A DNA stretch of 64,000 bases from Gigantopelta aegis (GCF_016097555.1 NC_054706.1:60266631-60330630), one strand, 5' to 3'; shown: positions 36,449 through 47,816, counted from the stretch's first letter. The notes: generated from the sequence alone by a model not told the origin. Program-made: numbers and translations.

Positions 36449-37190
36449 AGTCGAGGTTTAAAGTTGAAGACCCTAGTTTTAACCCATGAAAATGGACACA
36501 ATGTTTGGAATAATCTACAAACCCGTAATATATTTTGATCAAATTACAATAGAGTGAAACAATAGTCTATGGCGTTGGAACGGGGAAGTATCTTTAAAAA
36601 ATAGATTTGAGATTTTTTTTGATAAAGGTTACTTCTCAGATGAACTTGCATTTTTAAAGAAACCAAAATTGCATTTCATGGTATTAGAAACACCAGGATG
36701 ACCTGAAACACTTTAAATTTACGAAAATAAGATACTTTAAACAGGGTTCATAGCCTTAAAGACCAAACAAATTCAAAGACTTTCACCTACCATTTTCAGA
36801 CTTTTAAAGACTTTTACACAGCGGTTAAAGACAACAAAATGTGATAAAAATACCAAATGAGTTCGTTTACATTGTTGTCCATGGCAACAAATTGATGTGG
36901 GTTTTTCTTCTTTTTTTTTTTACATGTATCATGATATGTTAAACCTTGTAACTGAAAAATATCAAGTGCATGCAGCTATAAAGATATCATCATTGCTTTG
37001 GCTATGATTTGTGAGAATTTAAAAACTTTTATTAAGATTCGAAGACTTTTTCAAAGACCTAAAAATTTTGTTTTCAAATTCAAAGACTTTCAAGGAATTT
37101 AAAGACAGCTACGAACCTTGTTAAACAATATTTAAGTAATGTCTTATTTCAATATGCCAGTGCTTAAAAACCAAGGTCTGTCACTGTAAC
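36449..37190. repeat. family-F repeat split by a MITE
   Basis: The left part is 36449-36740 and the right part 37121-37190. When the MITE is removed, the sequence lines up with 34832-35135 across the junction. Confidence 0.65.
36741..37120. mobile_element. 380-bp MITE with TTAA target site
   Basis: The ends ACAGGGTTCATAGC (left) and GCTACGAACCTTG (right) are inverted, flanked by TTAA at 36737-36740 and 37121-37124. The inside repeats AAAGACTTT many times. Known: TTAA duplication occurs with piggyBac and Kolobok transposons. Confidence 0.75.
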
Positions 37191-37234
37191 AGATTTGAGA
37201 ATCGGTTTTCTATTTATAATGTTCTGTCATTTAA

Positions 37235-37537
37235 AGTAAAGTTTGTTTTCTTCATCGACACAATTACAGAACATTGATTAATTAATCATCTGCTCTGGGA
37301 TGTCGGATGTTTGATAATTCTGACATACATTTATAGTGACGTCTGAGATAATACTAAATTGTCCCAGTAGCAACAAGAGATCATTTTATATCCACTTCCC
37401 AGAGACATGACAGCACATATGACAGCCTTTGACATACCAGTTAGGATGGGGGAACCCAGTAGGTGAACTGAAGTGGTTCAATCCTTTTACTCAACCACCT
37501 CTAGAACGTGCTCTACTGACTAAGCCAAGTCTCACCA
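37235..37537 (-). mobile_element. family-A SINE, diverged
   Basis: GTTTGTTTTCTTCATCGACA, ATTGATTAATTAATCATCTG, and the head complement CTGACTAAGCCAAGTCTCAC. Confidence 0.7.
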
Positions 37538-37889
37538 TATCTGTTCATTAACTTGGAGATTGGAAAATAAACCGAACATTTAAATACACATTTCTAGTCA
37601 GCTGATGGGGCGTTCTCATTATGGATTTGTCGTAGCGACTCTAATTGTATGTATGTATGAGTAATGTCTTTCCGATTCAGGTGTTCTCGCCATACAATTC
37701 GATCGTATGTGACAAGTCGGTGCGACTAATCACATAATGAGAACACACCTTTATCAAAACTGGTCATCAGAAGGAAAGAGAAAAAATTCAACAAGCATGA
37801 AAATAATTTGACATTTACTTTTTAAATATATTTCCACGTAGTTATAGTGAATGGTTCATAATTTAATATTTTTGAAGTATATCTGGTCC

Positions 37890-38158
37890 ATATTTCTGCC
37901 AGAAAGACCGTTTTTGGGTACGGCACTATGAAATTGAATATTTACAATGTGTGTGCTGAATGCAACTGCAGTCGATAGGGGGTATGGACTGGGGAACCTC
38001 CCCAAGAAAGAAGATGGGTTAAGATTAGGGCTGAGAAAATCATACAGTAATGATAAGAGTCATTAATTTTTCAAAGTAAATAAATTAAAAAAAAAATTAA
38101 TCTGCAAAAATGTTTGGATATGGTGCCATACCCATTTTATCCTCTGGCAGAAACCCTG
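37890..38158 (+). mobile_element. GTTTCTGCCAGA-family MITE, copy b
   Basis: TTTCTGCCAGAAAGACC at the left, CCTCTGGCAGAAA at the right, with GGGTACGGCACTATG and TATGGTGCCATACCC as inner inverted blocks. Confidence 0.78.
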
Positions 38159-38269
38159 CTGGTTCAGTAAAATAAATAAACCAAAATACAGCTAGTCGAA
38201 AGACATATTTGATTTTAGCATACTAAGTACATTTTAATTTATTTTCTGATTTGCGTACAACCCATTCAG

Positions 38270-38408
38270 CATAAAGCCGATACCTCCGCCTGTTATAAAA
38301 GAGAAAACAAAGCCAGAACTGGACTATCCTGTTCAACATTCAACTAAGAAGTCCGCTATCACCAACATTCAGAGAACTGGTTTCCGTAGACTACGATCAA
38401 ATGAATGA
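38270..38408 (+). CDS. candidate alternative last exon of the two-TM gene
   Basis: An acceptor CCCATTCAG precedes 38270. With the two bases left by the donor at 27505, the frame reads IKPIPPPVIKEKTKPELDYP ... GFRRLRSNE then stop, 45 codons. The peptide is Lys/Pro-rich and basic, unlike random AT-rich sequence. Joining it to exons 1-4 would give 342 aa instead of 319. After the stop, a different frame stays open (MNDVDEIIEITDHKEQ...) up to a GTACTT donor-like site at about 38470, which is odd. This could instead be an exon of another plus-strand gene. Confidence 0.45.
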
Positions 38409-39609
38409 TGTGGATGAAATTATTGAGATCACTGACCACAAGGAACAGAATGGACATCCCTGTGGTCAAGGTACTTAAATCCAGACATATTGGAAATTAC
38501 ATACAGTGTGTGATTTTAGTTTTAAAAATTTAAGTGTCATAAGGTCTCCCTGTTTGCAAATCTATACAGCCCACCACTAACCCAACGGGCTCTGCCGTAC
38601 ATCTCCAGTAGAACAGAAGACACACTAAAGGTTTGGCATGAAACCATGGAAAAGATCGCTATTCAAGACTGGTTTCCCAATATTTTTAGATATATGTTCA
38701 CGGTCATTTTGAAGAATAATGTAATGTGTACAAATAATTTTTACGAGCCATGTGGGCTCACATGCTAGCCAAGCTAGAGAGTCCAATATGATTTTTGTGA
38801 GACTTGGGGCTCCCGGACTCTCCTCAAAATCGCACACTGACACTGACATATAAACAGTGATGATGGTGCCATGCTTGTGATGCATAAACTGGTTTTATCA
38901 TGATGAATCATCTACAATGGAATAAATTAAGCACAAGTTGCTGGTTTGGAAAGGTAAAGCAACTTACACAATATACAGTTATGATGACTGAAGACATAGG
39001 GAATAACTGGTTACTGTCTTAAAGATATTAGCTTTATCCTGCAAAGGTTACAATGGTGAATTCGACCTAAGCAGGATAAAGCCGATATCTTAAGACAGTA
39101 ACCAAGTATTTCTTTCACCCTGCAATCCTACAGGAATAGTCGGAAAACTAATTATTTATTCCATTCTTGTGTACGCAAATCAAGTATTGTCAACCTAGCA
39201 AGGCTTTTGCTGTATGACGACATATAAGATACATGACGTCATTCTTTTTAAGATGCTAGCTACATTCTGTCACATTCAAAAAGCGTTTCTAAACTCGTAT
39301 ATAAATCATAAAGTCATATATAAATATACAAGTTTTGTATTGTTATCGCAAAACTAAAAGATATTTGTATTTACTTTACTTTAACAAATGATTTAATTTG
39401 TATGTTTGTTCAAAATCTAGTCTGAAATACTCGAGTCACGTGACCTATATTTTTAGTCAGTGACCGAAAATATAGATATTTATCTAGTCGTCATATCTTG
39501 CCAATGAATACAGTGATTGTGGGATAAAATTGCATATAAAGTATTAGGTCAGATGTCTCTTTCACATCATTACAGATCAGTGTCACAGGGTCTTGTCTCA
39601 CAGAATCAC
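38409..39609. other. gap between the convergent two-TM gene and BIRC5
   Basis: No coding exon beyond the open stretch just after 38408. It holds the 35-bp-arm hairpin at 39008-39104 and AT-rich sequence that may contain both 3' UTRs. Confidence 0.4.
39008..39104. repeat. hairpin with arms of about 35 bp
   Basis: TGGTTACTGTCTTAAAGATA ... TTTATCCTGC (39008-39042) pairs with GCAGGATAAAGCC ... TTAAGACAGTAACCA (39071-39104) with few mismatches. Confidence 0.8.
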
Positions 39610-42600
39610 TTATTTGCTGGTTATTTTCACCATTTCCTCACGTATTTCCTTTGCTGCATTTCGATATTCTTCTATTCTTGCATCAAGGATTTTTTGCTGC
39701 AATTTAAAATAAATTCATAAAATATGAAGAATTCAGTTAACTATAATCTAATATTAATAAAAAAAACAGAAGAAGATATAATTACTATAATTGTCCACAG
39801 CCTCTAGATTATGGTAGCCCCACTCCCATGGCTAGTGATATTCAACGTTGGGCTAGTAAATAACTACTATTGCCATGCCCAACGGCTAGTGAACTTTTTT
39901 TGGGGGGTACAATATTGCAGTTAAGTCTATTTTGTAAATATGCCCCTCCCCCAATGTTAGTGTTTATAACCTCTATCTCACTCTTTAGGTGACATATCCG
40001 ATTATTACATTACTATTATTTATTAAAACTGTATTAACTTAAAGTAAAATAGGGTTAGTGAATTTTTAAACATGGCTGGTAAATGTTTGAAAGCACTGAT
40101 CCCATGGCTAGTGAATTTTATAAAAATTCTAGAAGCCCTGAATTGTCATTACAAAGTACATGCACTCATACACAGCCCTGTACATTAACTTTTTTACCTA
40201 GGAGCCAGATGTCACCTATTTGTATTTTTATATAGATAGTATGAAATGTTTTAGTCGCCAAATGAAAAAAAAGAAAAAAGATTGCATATGCGACCAAATC
40301 AGTCGCAATGTAGAGGGCTATAACAGTAATATAAATAATTTATAAAACACGGCTATACAGCTGGTCATGAAAATGGGTTATTTTTCAATAAGCTAACTAA
40401 CTATAGTAGTGTCGGAAATAGAATAAAAATGATTTTCGTCAATTAATTCTTTCATGTTAAACTGACATGTAAATATTTTGTAAATACCTATTTAATGATA
40501 CTCTACCTAATTTAGCATTCACTTGTTTTGGCTCTCATGGATGTACAAGGTGGTGTTTACTCTTGTAATTAAAATAGAGATGTCAGTAAACAGGTAATTT
40601 GTGACCTTTATTGGAACAGACTATAACACATTTTGATCATGTGTCAATTCCATTTACCCTTCAACAAACTTTTAATTTAAAACTGTAAGTTAACTGATTA
40701 TTTCAAATTGCAGCATAAATGATGAATTATGACAAACATATTTATTGAATATAAATTCAACATAAGTACATTCGAAATTTACACAATCTTGCAACCACTT
40801 AAAGGTGCTATATCATAGTTATATGTGAGCATCTGTTTGTGATAAAGATTCTCCAGTAAAAATGTATTTTCTACTAGTAGATAAAATTATTTCCTATAAT
40901 CATTTATGGGCATATAGTTAAAGGCGTCTTCTTTAAATGTTAAATCAAGAAGTTTATTGAGAAAATGATTTTCAATAGCTGTCACTGTGTAACATTGAGA
41001 TAGCACCTTTAATACCGGTATAATAGATCACAAACTCAGAATTGTTCTTTACAGTTTTGCTGAAAAGTTACTTATAAATGACTACAAAGAATTTTGTTTT
41101 GGAGAGGATATAGGGGTAAACCATCATCAGAAACAGTCCCTCGCATATTGTACATAACAGCAATGAAATTGACACATGTTGACCAAAATATGTTATAGTC
41201 TCTTCCAATAAAGTGCACAAATCACCTGTTTACCGACATCTTTCTTTTAATTTCAAGAGTAAACACCACTTTGTACATCAATGAGATCCAAAACAAGTAA
41301 ATGCTAAATTAGGTAGAGTATCATTAAATAGACATTTACAAAATATTTACTTGTCAGTTTATTATGTAAGAAATAATTGACGAAAATAATTTTTATTCTA
41401 TTTCCGACAGTACAATAGTCCTGGTACATGTAATTTAAAATGGGTAGGCATAAAATTTTCATTAAAAACATAAGGCACTTTAATTTTAATACAGAGCAAA
41501 CCAAGCCCCCCAACCCCCATGTCTTAAACTTTTTAATCACACGACATACATGTATGCACATCACTGAAATTTTTAAAGGAAAGGAAGGAAATGGTTTAAC
41601 GATCACTCATAACATTTTATTTACAGTCATATGGTGTCAGAAACAAATTTTAAAGGAGGAAAAAAGAAGAAGAAAGAATGAACATTTAACTACATTTAAC
41701 CAGAACAGTTTTTGCAGGATAGGCAAGAACAATACCGTAGCACATTGTAAAACTACCAAAATGCAGTTAATCAACCAGCAATCTATTATCAATTGTTGCT
41801 AAAAATGTTAATTGTAATTTTGTTCCTACATAATATAATATAGGTGATGAAACTACTATCAATATACTTGGGCTTGTGTTTGTTCTCCAGTGATATCTAA
41901 AGTATGTACACAAGATGGATGGGACATCATTTCCAATGAAACCATATATACTAAAAAAATATTAGCTTTATTCTTTCCACTGGAATCATTGCTAAAGATA
42001 AATTAACTTAATCACTCAATTCTTGTTCACTTAACACAAATCTTTGCTAAAAAATAAATTTACTTTACTACTTGAGACAAGCATTCTAAGAGCACCAAGG
42101 GGTGGGACGTAGCCCAGTGGTAAAATGTTTGCTTGATGCACGGTCGGTCTAGGATCGATCCCCATCGGTGGACCCATTGGGCTATTTCTCGTTCCAGCCA
42201 GTGCTCCACAACTGGTGTAACAAAGGCTGTGGTATGTACTATCCTGTTTGTGGGATGGTGCATATAAAACATCCCTTGCTGCTCATCGAAAAGAGAAGCC
42301 CCTGAAATGGCGACATCGGGTTTCCACTCTTAATATCTGTGTGGTCCTTAACCATATGTCTGACGCCATGTAGCCGTAAATAAAATGTGTTGAGTGTGTT
42401 GTTAAATAAACTATTTCCTTCCTTCCTTCCTTCTAAGAGTACTAAAGCAATACATGTCCCCTACTGGTCCCAACATTTTTTTTTTTTACAACTTTATTAC
42501 TTTTATTATCTCCAAAATTCAAGGGCCATAACTCTGTGAAAAATTAAAGGGTAAATCACCATGAAAGTCAAACTAGATCTGTAATATCACAATAAAGCTA

Positions 42601-45600
42601 TACCCAAAAATTATTCTCAACAACAAAAAAACACCCAGAAGACTATATGTGGGATAGACAGACAGGACAGAGAAAAATAAATTCACTTTACCACTCGAAT
42701 CTTTTGCCTCTTGGATTCCAGTCTGAGATAGCTTTCCACGGTAAGATCTTCAACCTTGCTGTTCAGCTTTAACAATGGACACTGTGGTGAATGTTTCTTG
42801 TGCTCTTCCCTTAAAGGATTTAAAAAAAAAAAAAATTCAGTACATTATGCATTATATAAGTAAAGAACATTTTATCAGCCATATACTAAATAATGTAACC
42901 ACTTTGTATGAAAATTAGCAAGTGGCTAATTTGGCAAAATGTTCAGCAACAACCAATACAATTTACATGTACAAGTATGTAACTTGAACCACATCCTATA
43001 TTTTAAACTTGTTGGTTCAGTCCCTTGAACATCAAGATAACAATTTTCCTCTACTAAATAAAACAGTAATTCTGTTATCCAAACAGAAGCTGCAATAAAA
43101 GAAAGAAGAGGAACAAACATGCTGTCCTGAGTACCCAACTTAGCAAATGTAACTTATTTATTTTGTTTAACAGCACCACTAGACCACATTGATTAATTAA
43201 TCATCGGCTATTGGATGTCAAACATTTGGTAATTCTGACTCGTAGTCATCAGAGGAAATACGCTACATTTTTCCTAATGCAAGAATGAATGAATGAATGT
43301 TTAACAACACCCCAGCACGAAAAATACATCGGCTATTGGGTGTCAAACTATGGTAATGGAAACAAATAAGGTGATGATCAACATCAATAGAAAAATTCAA
43401 GATATAAATAAAAACAGTGTAAAGAACTGTGCAAAAATACAAATACAAATATCACAGATAGATACTGACTTTTACTCTAAACTTCAATTTGTGCTGTAGT
43501 GGCCATTCTCAAAGAGAATATTACACCCCTGCACCATGGTAAGGTTACAGCATGCGCAGGAGTTTTTCCTAATCTAGCAAGGGATCTTTTATATGCCCAT
43601 TCCCACAGACAGGAAAGCACATACCATGGTCGTTGACCACTTGTGGTGCACTGGTTGGAACAAGAAAAAAAAACCCAATCAGTTTAATGGTGGTTCAATC
43701 CTGTGACACAAACACCTCAAGCTACCACTCAACTGACTGAGCTAAATCCCATCTTAAGGCCAAGATTTCAATAATTTATCTAATTTAATTTTGGAAACAA
43801 ATCACTAACTAGTGAAATTACACTTTTATAAAGCTACAGTTAAGAAACACTGAATTACATGCAACTGTATATATAAGAGAAAGATTATTGTGTACCTGTT
43901 ACAACAAATAAAATGTTCAAAGAGTTCCCAAAAATAGAAAGATTGTGAAAACACTAGAAATGTCATGAGTATGATTATATACAACATGTATTTAAAAGCC
44001 AATACTAAATTCATAATTTAATGTATATTTGTAAAGGTTTAAACAATTATATACATTGTAGTGCACTGGTCAGTAAATAAAAATGAGGAAAATTTAAAGG
44101 GAAATAAACAACAAAAACAAATCTCTCCAATATACATTCCTAATGTTGCAAAGAGTCAAATTGTTAAGTAGGGAAATGTTGCATCCCTCAAAATAAGGAG
44201 AAATTGCACCTCCAAAACCAATTAAGTGTCTTGAGAAAGAAAGAAAGAAATGTTTTATTTCACGACACACTCAACACATTTTATTTACGGTTATATGGCG
44301 TCAGACATATGGTTACGGACCACACAGATTTTGAGAGGAAACCCGCTGTCGCCACTACATGGGCTACTCTTTCCGATTAGCAGCAAGGGATCTTTTATTT
44401 GCGCTTCCCACAGGCAGGATAGTACATGGCTTTTGTTGAACCAGTTATGGATCACTGGTCGGTGCAAGTGGTTTACACCTACACATTGAGCCTTGTGGAG
44501 GACTCACTCAGGGTTTGGAGTCGGTATCTGGATTAAAAATTCCATGCCTCGACTGGGATCCGAACCCAGTACCTACCAGCCTGTAGACCGATGGCCTAAC
44601 CACTACGCCACCGAGGCCGGTTTTTTAGGTTAGATGTTAATGTTATGTTACAATTACACTAGTTAGTAATAAATTACTTTCCTTGTAAATTTTTTGAATT
44701 GTACTTGACACTTACATTTAGTATATAATTTGAAATTCTGGTAAAAAATCAATAACAAAATCATAATATTTAGAATCCTTGAAACAATACCATGGATCAT
44801 CATTGGGCTCCCAGCCATCCAGTTCTTTAAGGCAGACAAAACATCGAACAGCATCTGGCTCTTGATTGGTAGGACAATGGTACCAACCGGCTTCAGCCAG
44901 CTGAAATACATATCAGATACATACAAATGTATACATGTATAATTTTAAATTATATAATACATACAGTATAAAATGTAAATACTTAATAAATGTAGCATAA
45001 TCATGTAGATCTACAAACAGTGTTTCTGCCAGAAATAAATTTTTGGGTATGGCACTATGGAATTGAATGCAACCAGTCAACAAAGGGGTATGGGGGGGCC
45101 TCCCCAGAAAGAAAATGGGTTATATTTAGGGTTAGGGTTAAGAAAAATCAAACAGTAATAAGAGTAATTAATTTTGTAGAAAATTTAACTTTAAAAAATA
45201 ATAATAATAAAAAAATATTTGGGTATGGCTCCATACCCATTTTAACCTTTGGCAGAAACACTGATGTCAAGTACATGTAAATAAAATTTCCTCAATTCAC
45301 CAAATTCATAAACTTTTAAAGGTGAAGTACAGTCAAACCTGTCCTAGCGGCCACCTGTATTCAGCGATCACTTGCCTTAAGTGGCCACTTTTTCCCCTCC
45401 CAAACGATTTATAACGTAAATGCACCTGTAATAAGCGGTCACCTGTCTTTCGCGGCCAGCGGCCACCCAAATCGGATCCCAAATCTCTAAAATACCTGTA
45501 TTAAATGGCCACAGTAAATGTTTACTATTATATAAAGGGATATTTAACAACAGTGATAGGTTGCAGCAAATAACCGATCTTCAAACGTTCAGGAATACTA

Positions 45601-47751
45601 ATACCCATTCAGTCCCGACATCTCTACTGTGTATCAACTAAGAAAGTATGACTATGGAAAGTATCTAATTGCCTCTGGGCAGACTACGCTTGACATTTGT
45701 ATATTCACTTTCTATGACAATACACCGCATGAAGTAGAAATTAAATTAAATGGAAAGAGAAAACAAACTTGTTGAGAACGGTTAATTTAATACATTCCAG
45801 TTGCAGTTTTTCCTGAAGGAGGCGACATGTCAAAGGTTTATTTATACTATAGTAAACTGTGAAGCACACATCCATTAATTAGCAGTAAAGACACTAAAAC
45901 AAGAAACAACAAGATATGTTTTAAAGACTATATGTTGCAACCTGTAATCAGTGGCCACCTGTCTTAAGCAGCCACTTTTATCTACTCACTTGTGTGACCG
46001 CTTAAGACAGGTTTGACTGTAGTTGTATTTATAAGGCTTAAATCAAAATAAGCCAGTACCCTGTACATTCCACTGGCCTCGATGGTGTTGTGGTTAGGCC
46101 ATCGGTCTACAGGCTGGTAGGTACTGGGTTCAGATCCCAGTCGAGGCATGGGATTTTTAATCCAGATACCGACTCCAAACCCCGAGTGAGTGCTCCGCAA
46201 GGCTCAATGGGTAGGTGTAAACCACTTGCGCCGACCAGTGATCCATAACTGGTTCAATAAAGGCCATGGTTTGTGCTATCCTGCCTGTGGGAAGCGCAAA
46301 TAAAAGATCCCTTGCTGCTATCGGAAAGAGTAGCCCATGTAGTGGCAACAGCGGGTTTCCTCTCAAAATATGTGTGGTATGTAACCATATGTCTGACACC
46401 ATATAACTGTAAATAAAATGTGTTGAGTGCGTCGTTAAATAAAACATTTATTTCTTTCTTTCTGTACATTCCATGCCAATTTTGTCATGTTTACATGCAT
46501 CAGTTAAATTTAAGAATACAATGTTCTAATTCTGTTTAAGATTGCTGTACAAACATACATGTAAGGTATGTAGCAGTATTTTGAATCAGTAGCACCATGC
46601 TGAAAACCATAAACAACACCCTGAACATATTTTCAACTATCTTGGTTTAAACATTATTTTATTACCATCACATGTGCGGTTTGGGGATTGGCAAACAGCC
46701 ATTTAAGCATATAATATGTATATTAAACCCTCTCCATACATTTTGAAAATACAAAGGTTTTGTATAGTATACATCCGGGAAAATAAATAAAAAATAGGAG
46801 GGGTGAAAGAAAAAAACTCATTTATTCATTGTCGGGCACTTGTCGTATTATTGTATGAGATGGCCCCTGGAAGACGGAATGGCTGAGTGGGCGATCATGT
46901 GATGCAACGTCACGATATAGGTTGGCGAACTTAGAATTCTGCTGTCTGGAGTCTGCCAAAGCTTAGCTGAATGTGGGTGCCATCGAGTTTCTTTCTATAG
47001 TGTGTGTATTAGTGATTAATATGTGAATTTTTTTAATCAAGGAACTCGAAAATGATTGATATAAATGTATTTGACATCAAACATAGGATTGTTGTGGTAT
47101 TAGAGCGGGAATCTTTGACTACTTTTTGGTGGGCAGCGATTGACAATTTTATATTTTTTTTACATAGCTTGGTCTCTGACTATAATGAGAGCATATACAA
47201 CTGTCCAAATAGCTCTTAGTCAGAGTACTTGGGCTATGTTTCTGCCAGAAAGACATTTTTGGGTATGGCGCTATGAACTTGAATATTTACAGTATGTGTG
47301 CTGAATGCAACCAATAAGGAGTACGGGGTGGGGAACTCCCCCAGAAAGAAAATGGGTTAGATTTAGGGTTAGGACTGAGAAAATCATAGAGTAATGATGT
47401 CATTAATTTTGTCAAAAGGTCAACTTAAAAAACAAAAGAAATTGCAAGGATATTTGGGTTCACCGTATGGCGCCATACCCATTTTTTGTTTTACCCTCTG
47501 GCAATAATTGGCTTAATTTACAGGTTAGTGTTCAAACTCCATAAAATGCTAGTTCTAACAATAACATTAGCTATGTCAACTATCATGCTTTGGACAAGTT
47601 TGGTCATTTGCCGATTTGGAAAATCTCCACTTCGATGATGCACCTTTTGTGGTGTGCAGTTATATTCCTCGCTGTATGGCCAGTTTTTAAAACTATGTAA
47701 TCGACATTCTTCCAAATGCATCATATATTCCTCGACTGTCTTATCATCCAT
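39610..47751 (-). CDS. BIRC5: baculoviral IAP repeat-containing protein 5 (survivin), complete, four exons, 140 aa
   Basis: Exons (minus): 47751-47644, 44900-44791, 42809-42692, 39696-39610; phases agree and lengths sum to 423 nt. Residues 16-90 form a single BIR domain ([16 protein letters not shown], then [20 protein letters not shown]). Zinc ligands C56, C59, H76 and C83 are in the exact spacing of human survivin. GWEPNDDP and EEHKKHS match the human protein closely. The Thr-Pro equivalent to the human Cdk1 site T34 is kept (T33-P34). The last exon ([20 protein letters not shown]) is the long helix that in other animals binds borealin and INCENP. Known: survivin targets the chromosomal passenger complex with Aurora B to centromeres in mitosis. 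The length is close to the human 142 aa. The exon 1 donor (GTGCAT) is weak but the protein join is unambiguous. Introns are full of repeats. Confidence 0.95.
40410..41409. mobile_element. 1.0-kb element with inverted arms of about 240 bp
   Basis: The left arm begins TGTCGGAAATAGAATAAAAA and runs to about 40655. The right arm, about 41165-41409, is its reverse complement, ending TTTTTATTCTATTTCCGACA. Scattered mismatches suggest some age. The middle is AT-rich with no ORF. The flanks (CTATAGTAG and GTACAATAG) give no sure duplication. Confidence 0.8.
41576..41642 (-). mobile_element. family-B SINE tail fragment
   Basis: GGAAAGGAAGGAAATGGTTT then ATTTACAGTCATATGGTGTC. Confidence 0.65.
42099..42434 (+). 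mobile_element. family-B SINE, full length
   Basis: The head GGGGTGGGACGTAGCCCAGT then GGTAAAATG and GGTCTAGGATCGATCCCC gives clear A- and B-box matches. The tail ends GTTAAATAAACTATTTCC with (CCTT)n. It is the best intact example of family B in the window. Confidence 0.88.
43155..43757 (-). mobile_element. family-A SINE interrupted by another SINE-like element
   Basis: The left part runs to CTACATTTTTCCTAAT (43278). The right part resumes TTTTTCCTAATCTAGCAAGG (43563) and ends at the head complement CAACTGACTGAGCTAAATCC. Confidence 0.85.
43279..43562 (-). mobile_element. SINE-like element, family D, with 11-bp target duplication
   Basis: TTTTTCCTAAT occurs at 43268-43278 and 43563-43573. 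The inserted 284 bp starts with a GAATGAATGAAT tail repeat and ends ACAGCATGCGCAGGAG. Part of its tail (ATCGGCTATTGGGTGTCAAA) resembles family A, suggesting a shared 3' end. A tRNA head is not obvious. Confidence 0.75.
44233..44622 (-). mobile_element. family-B' SINE, full length
   Basis: AGAAAGAAAGAAATGTTTTA at the left, CTGGGATCCGAACCCAGTAC and CCACCGAGGCCGG (head) at the right. Confidence 0.85.
45018..45263 (+). mobile_element. GTTTCTGCCAGA-family MITE, copy c
   Basis: AGTGTTTCTGCCAGAAA at the left, TTGGCAGAAACACTG at the right. Inner blocks GGGTATGGCACTATGG and TATGGCTCCATACCC are inverted. Confidence 0.82.
45330..46019. mobile_element. 690-bp MITE, TIR CAGTCAAACCTGTC, TA target site
   Basis: CAGTCAAACCTGTC at the left and GACAGGTTTGACTG at the right are perfect inverses, flanked by TA on both sides. 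Subterminal blocks repeat GGCCACCTGT and AAGTGGCCAC. No ORF. Known: a CAGT end with TA duplication is typical of Tc1/mariner-type elements. Confidence 0.85.
46073..46461 (+). mobile_element. family-B' SINE, full length with 12-bp target duplication
   Basis: CTGTACATTCCA lies at 46061-46072 and at 46462-46473. The head GGTGTTGTGGTTAGGCCATC and GGGTTCAGATCCCAGTC has the A- and B-box forms. The tail is (TTTC)n. Confidence 0.9.
46985..47233 (-). repeat. family-E dispersed repeat, copy 1
   Basis: Its reverse complement matches 60345-60840, for example ACAACAATCCTATGTTTGAT and CACTAATACACACACTA. It ends right beside a MITE at 47237. Confidence 0.65.
47237..47504 (+). mobile_element. GTTTCTGCCAGA-family MITE, copy d
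   Basis: GTTTCTGCCAGAAAGACATT and GGGTATGGCGCTATGAAC at the left, TATGGCGCCATACCC and CCCTCTGGCA at the right. Confidence 0.8.
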
Positions 47752-47816
47752 TGTATATTTAAGTAGTTGTTGCTATTTTCCTTTTGAATAATCTGACGAT
47801 TCAAAATAATATTGAA

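Larger units (their letters stand above)
39697..42691. other. BIRC5 intron 3
   Basis: It contains the 1-kb long-TIR element, a family-B SINE fragment and a full family-B SINE. No additional exon seen. Confidence 0.7.
42810..44790. other. BIRC5 intron 2
   Basis: It contains a nested pair of SINEs (43155-43757), a family-B' SINE (44233-44622) and plain AT-rich sequence. Confidence 0.7.
44901..47643. other. BIRC5 intron 1
   Basis: It contains two copies of the GTTTCTGCCAGA MITE, a 690-bp TA-flanked MITE, a family-B' SINE with duplication and a family-E repeat. No extra exon seen. Confidence 0.7.

Noticed and set aside
44250-44489. Recurrent [16 protein letters not shown] ORFs (also 14734, 46157, 54497, 58898)
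   Set aside because: They appear in every family-B/B' SINE copy and come from the SINE tail, not a protein family.
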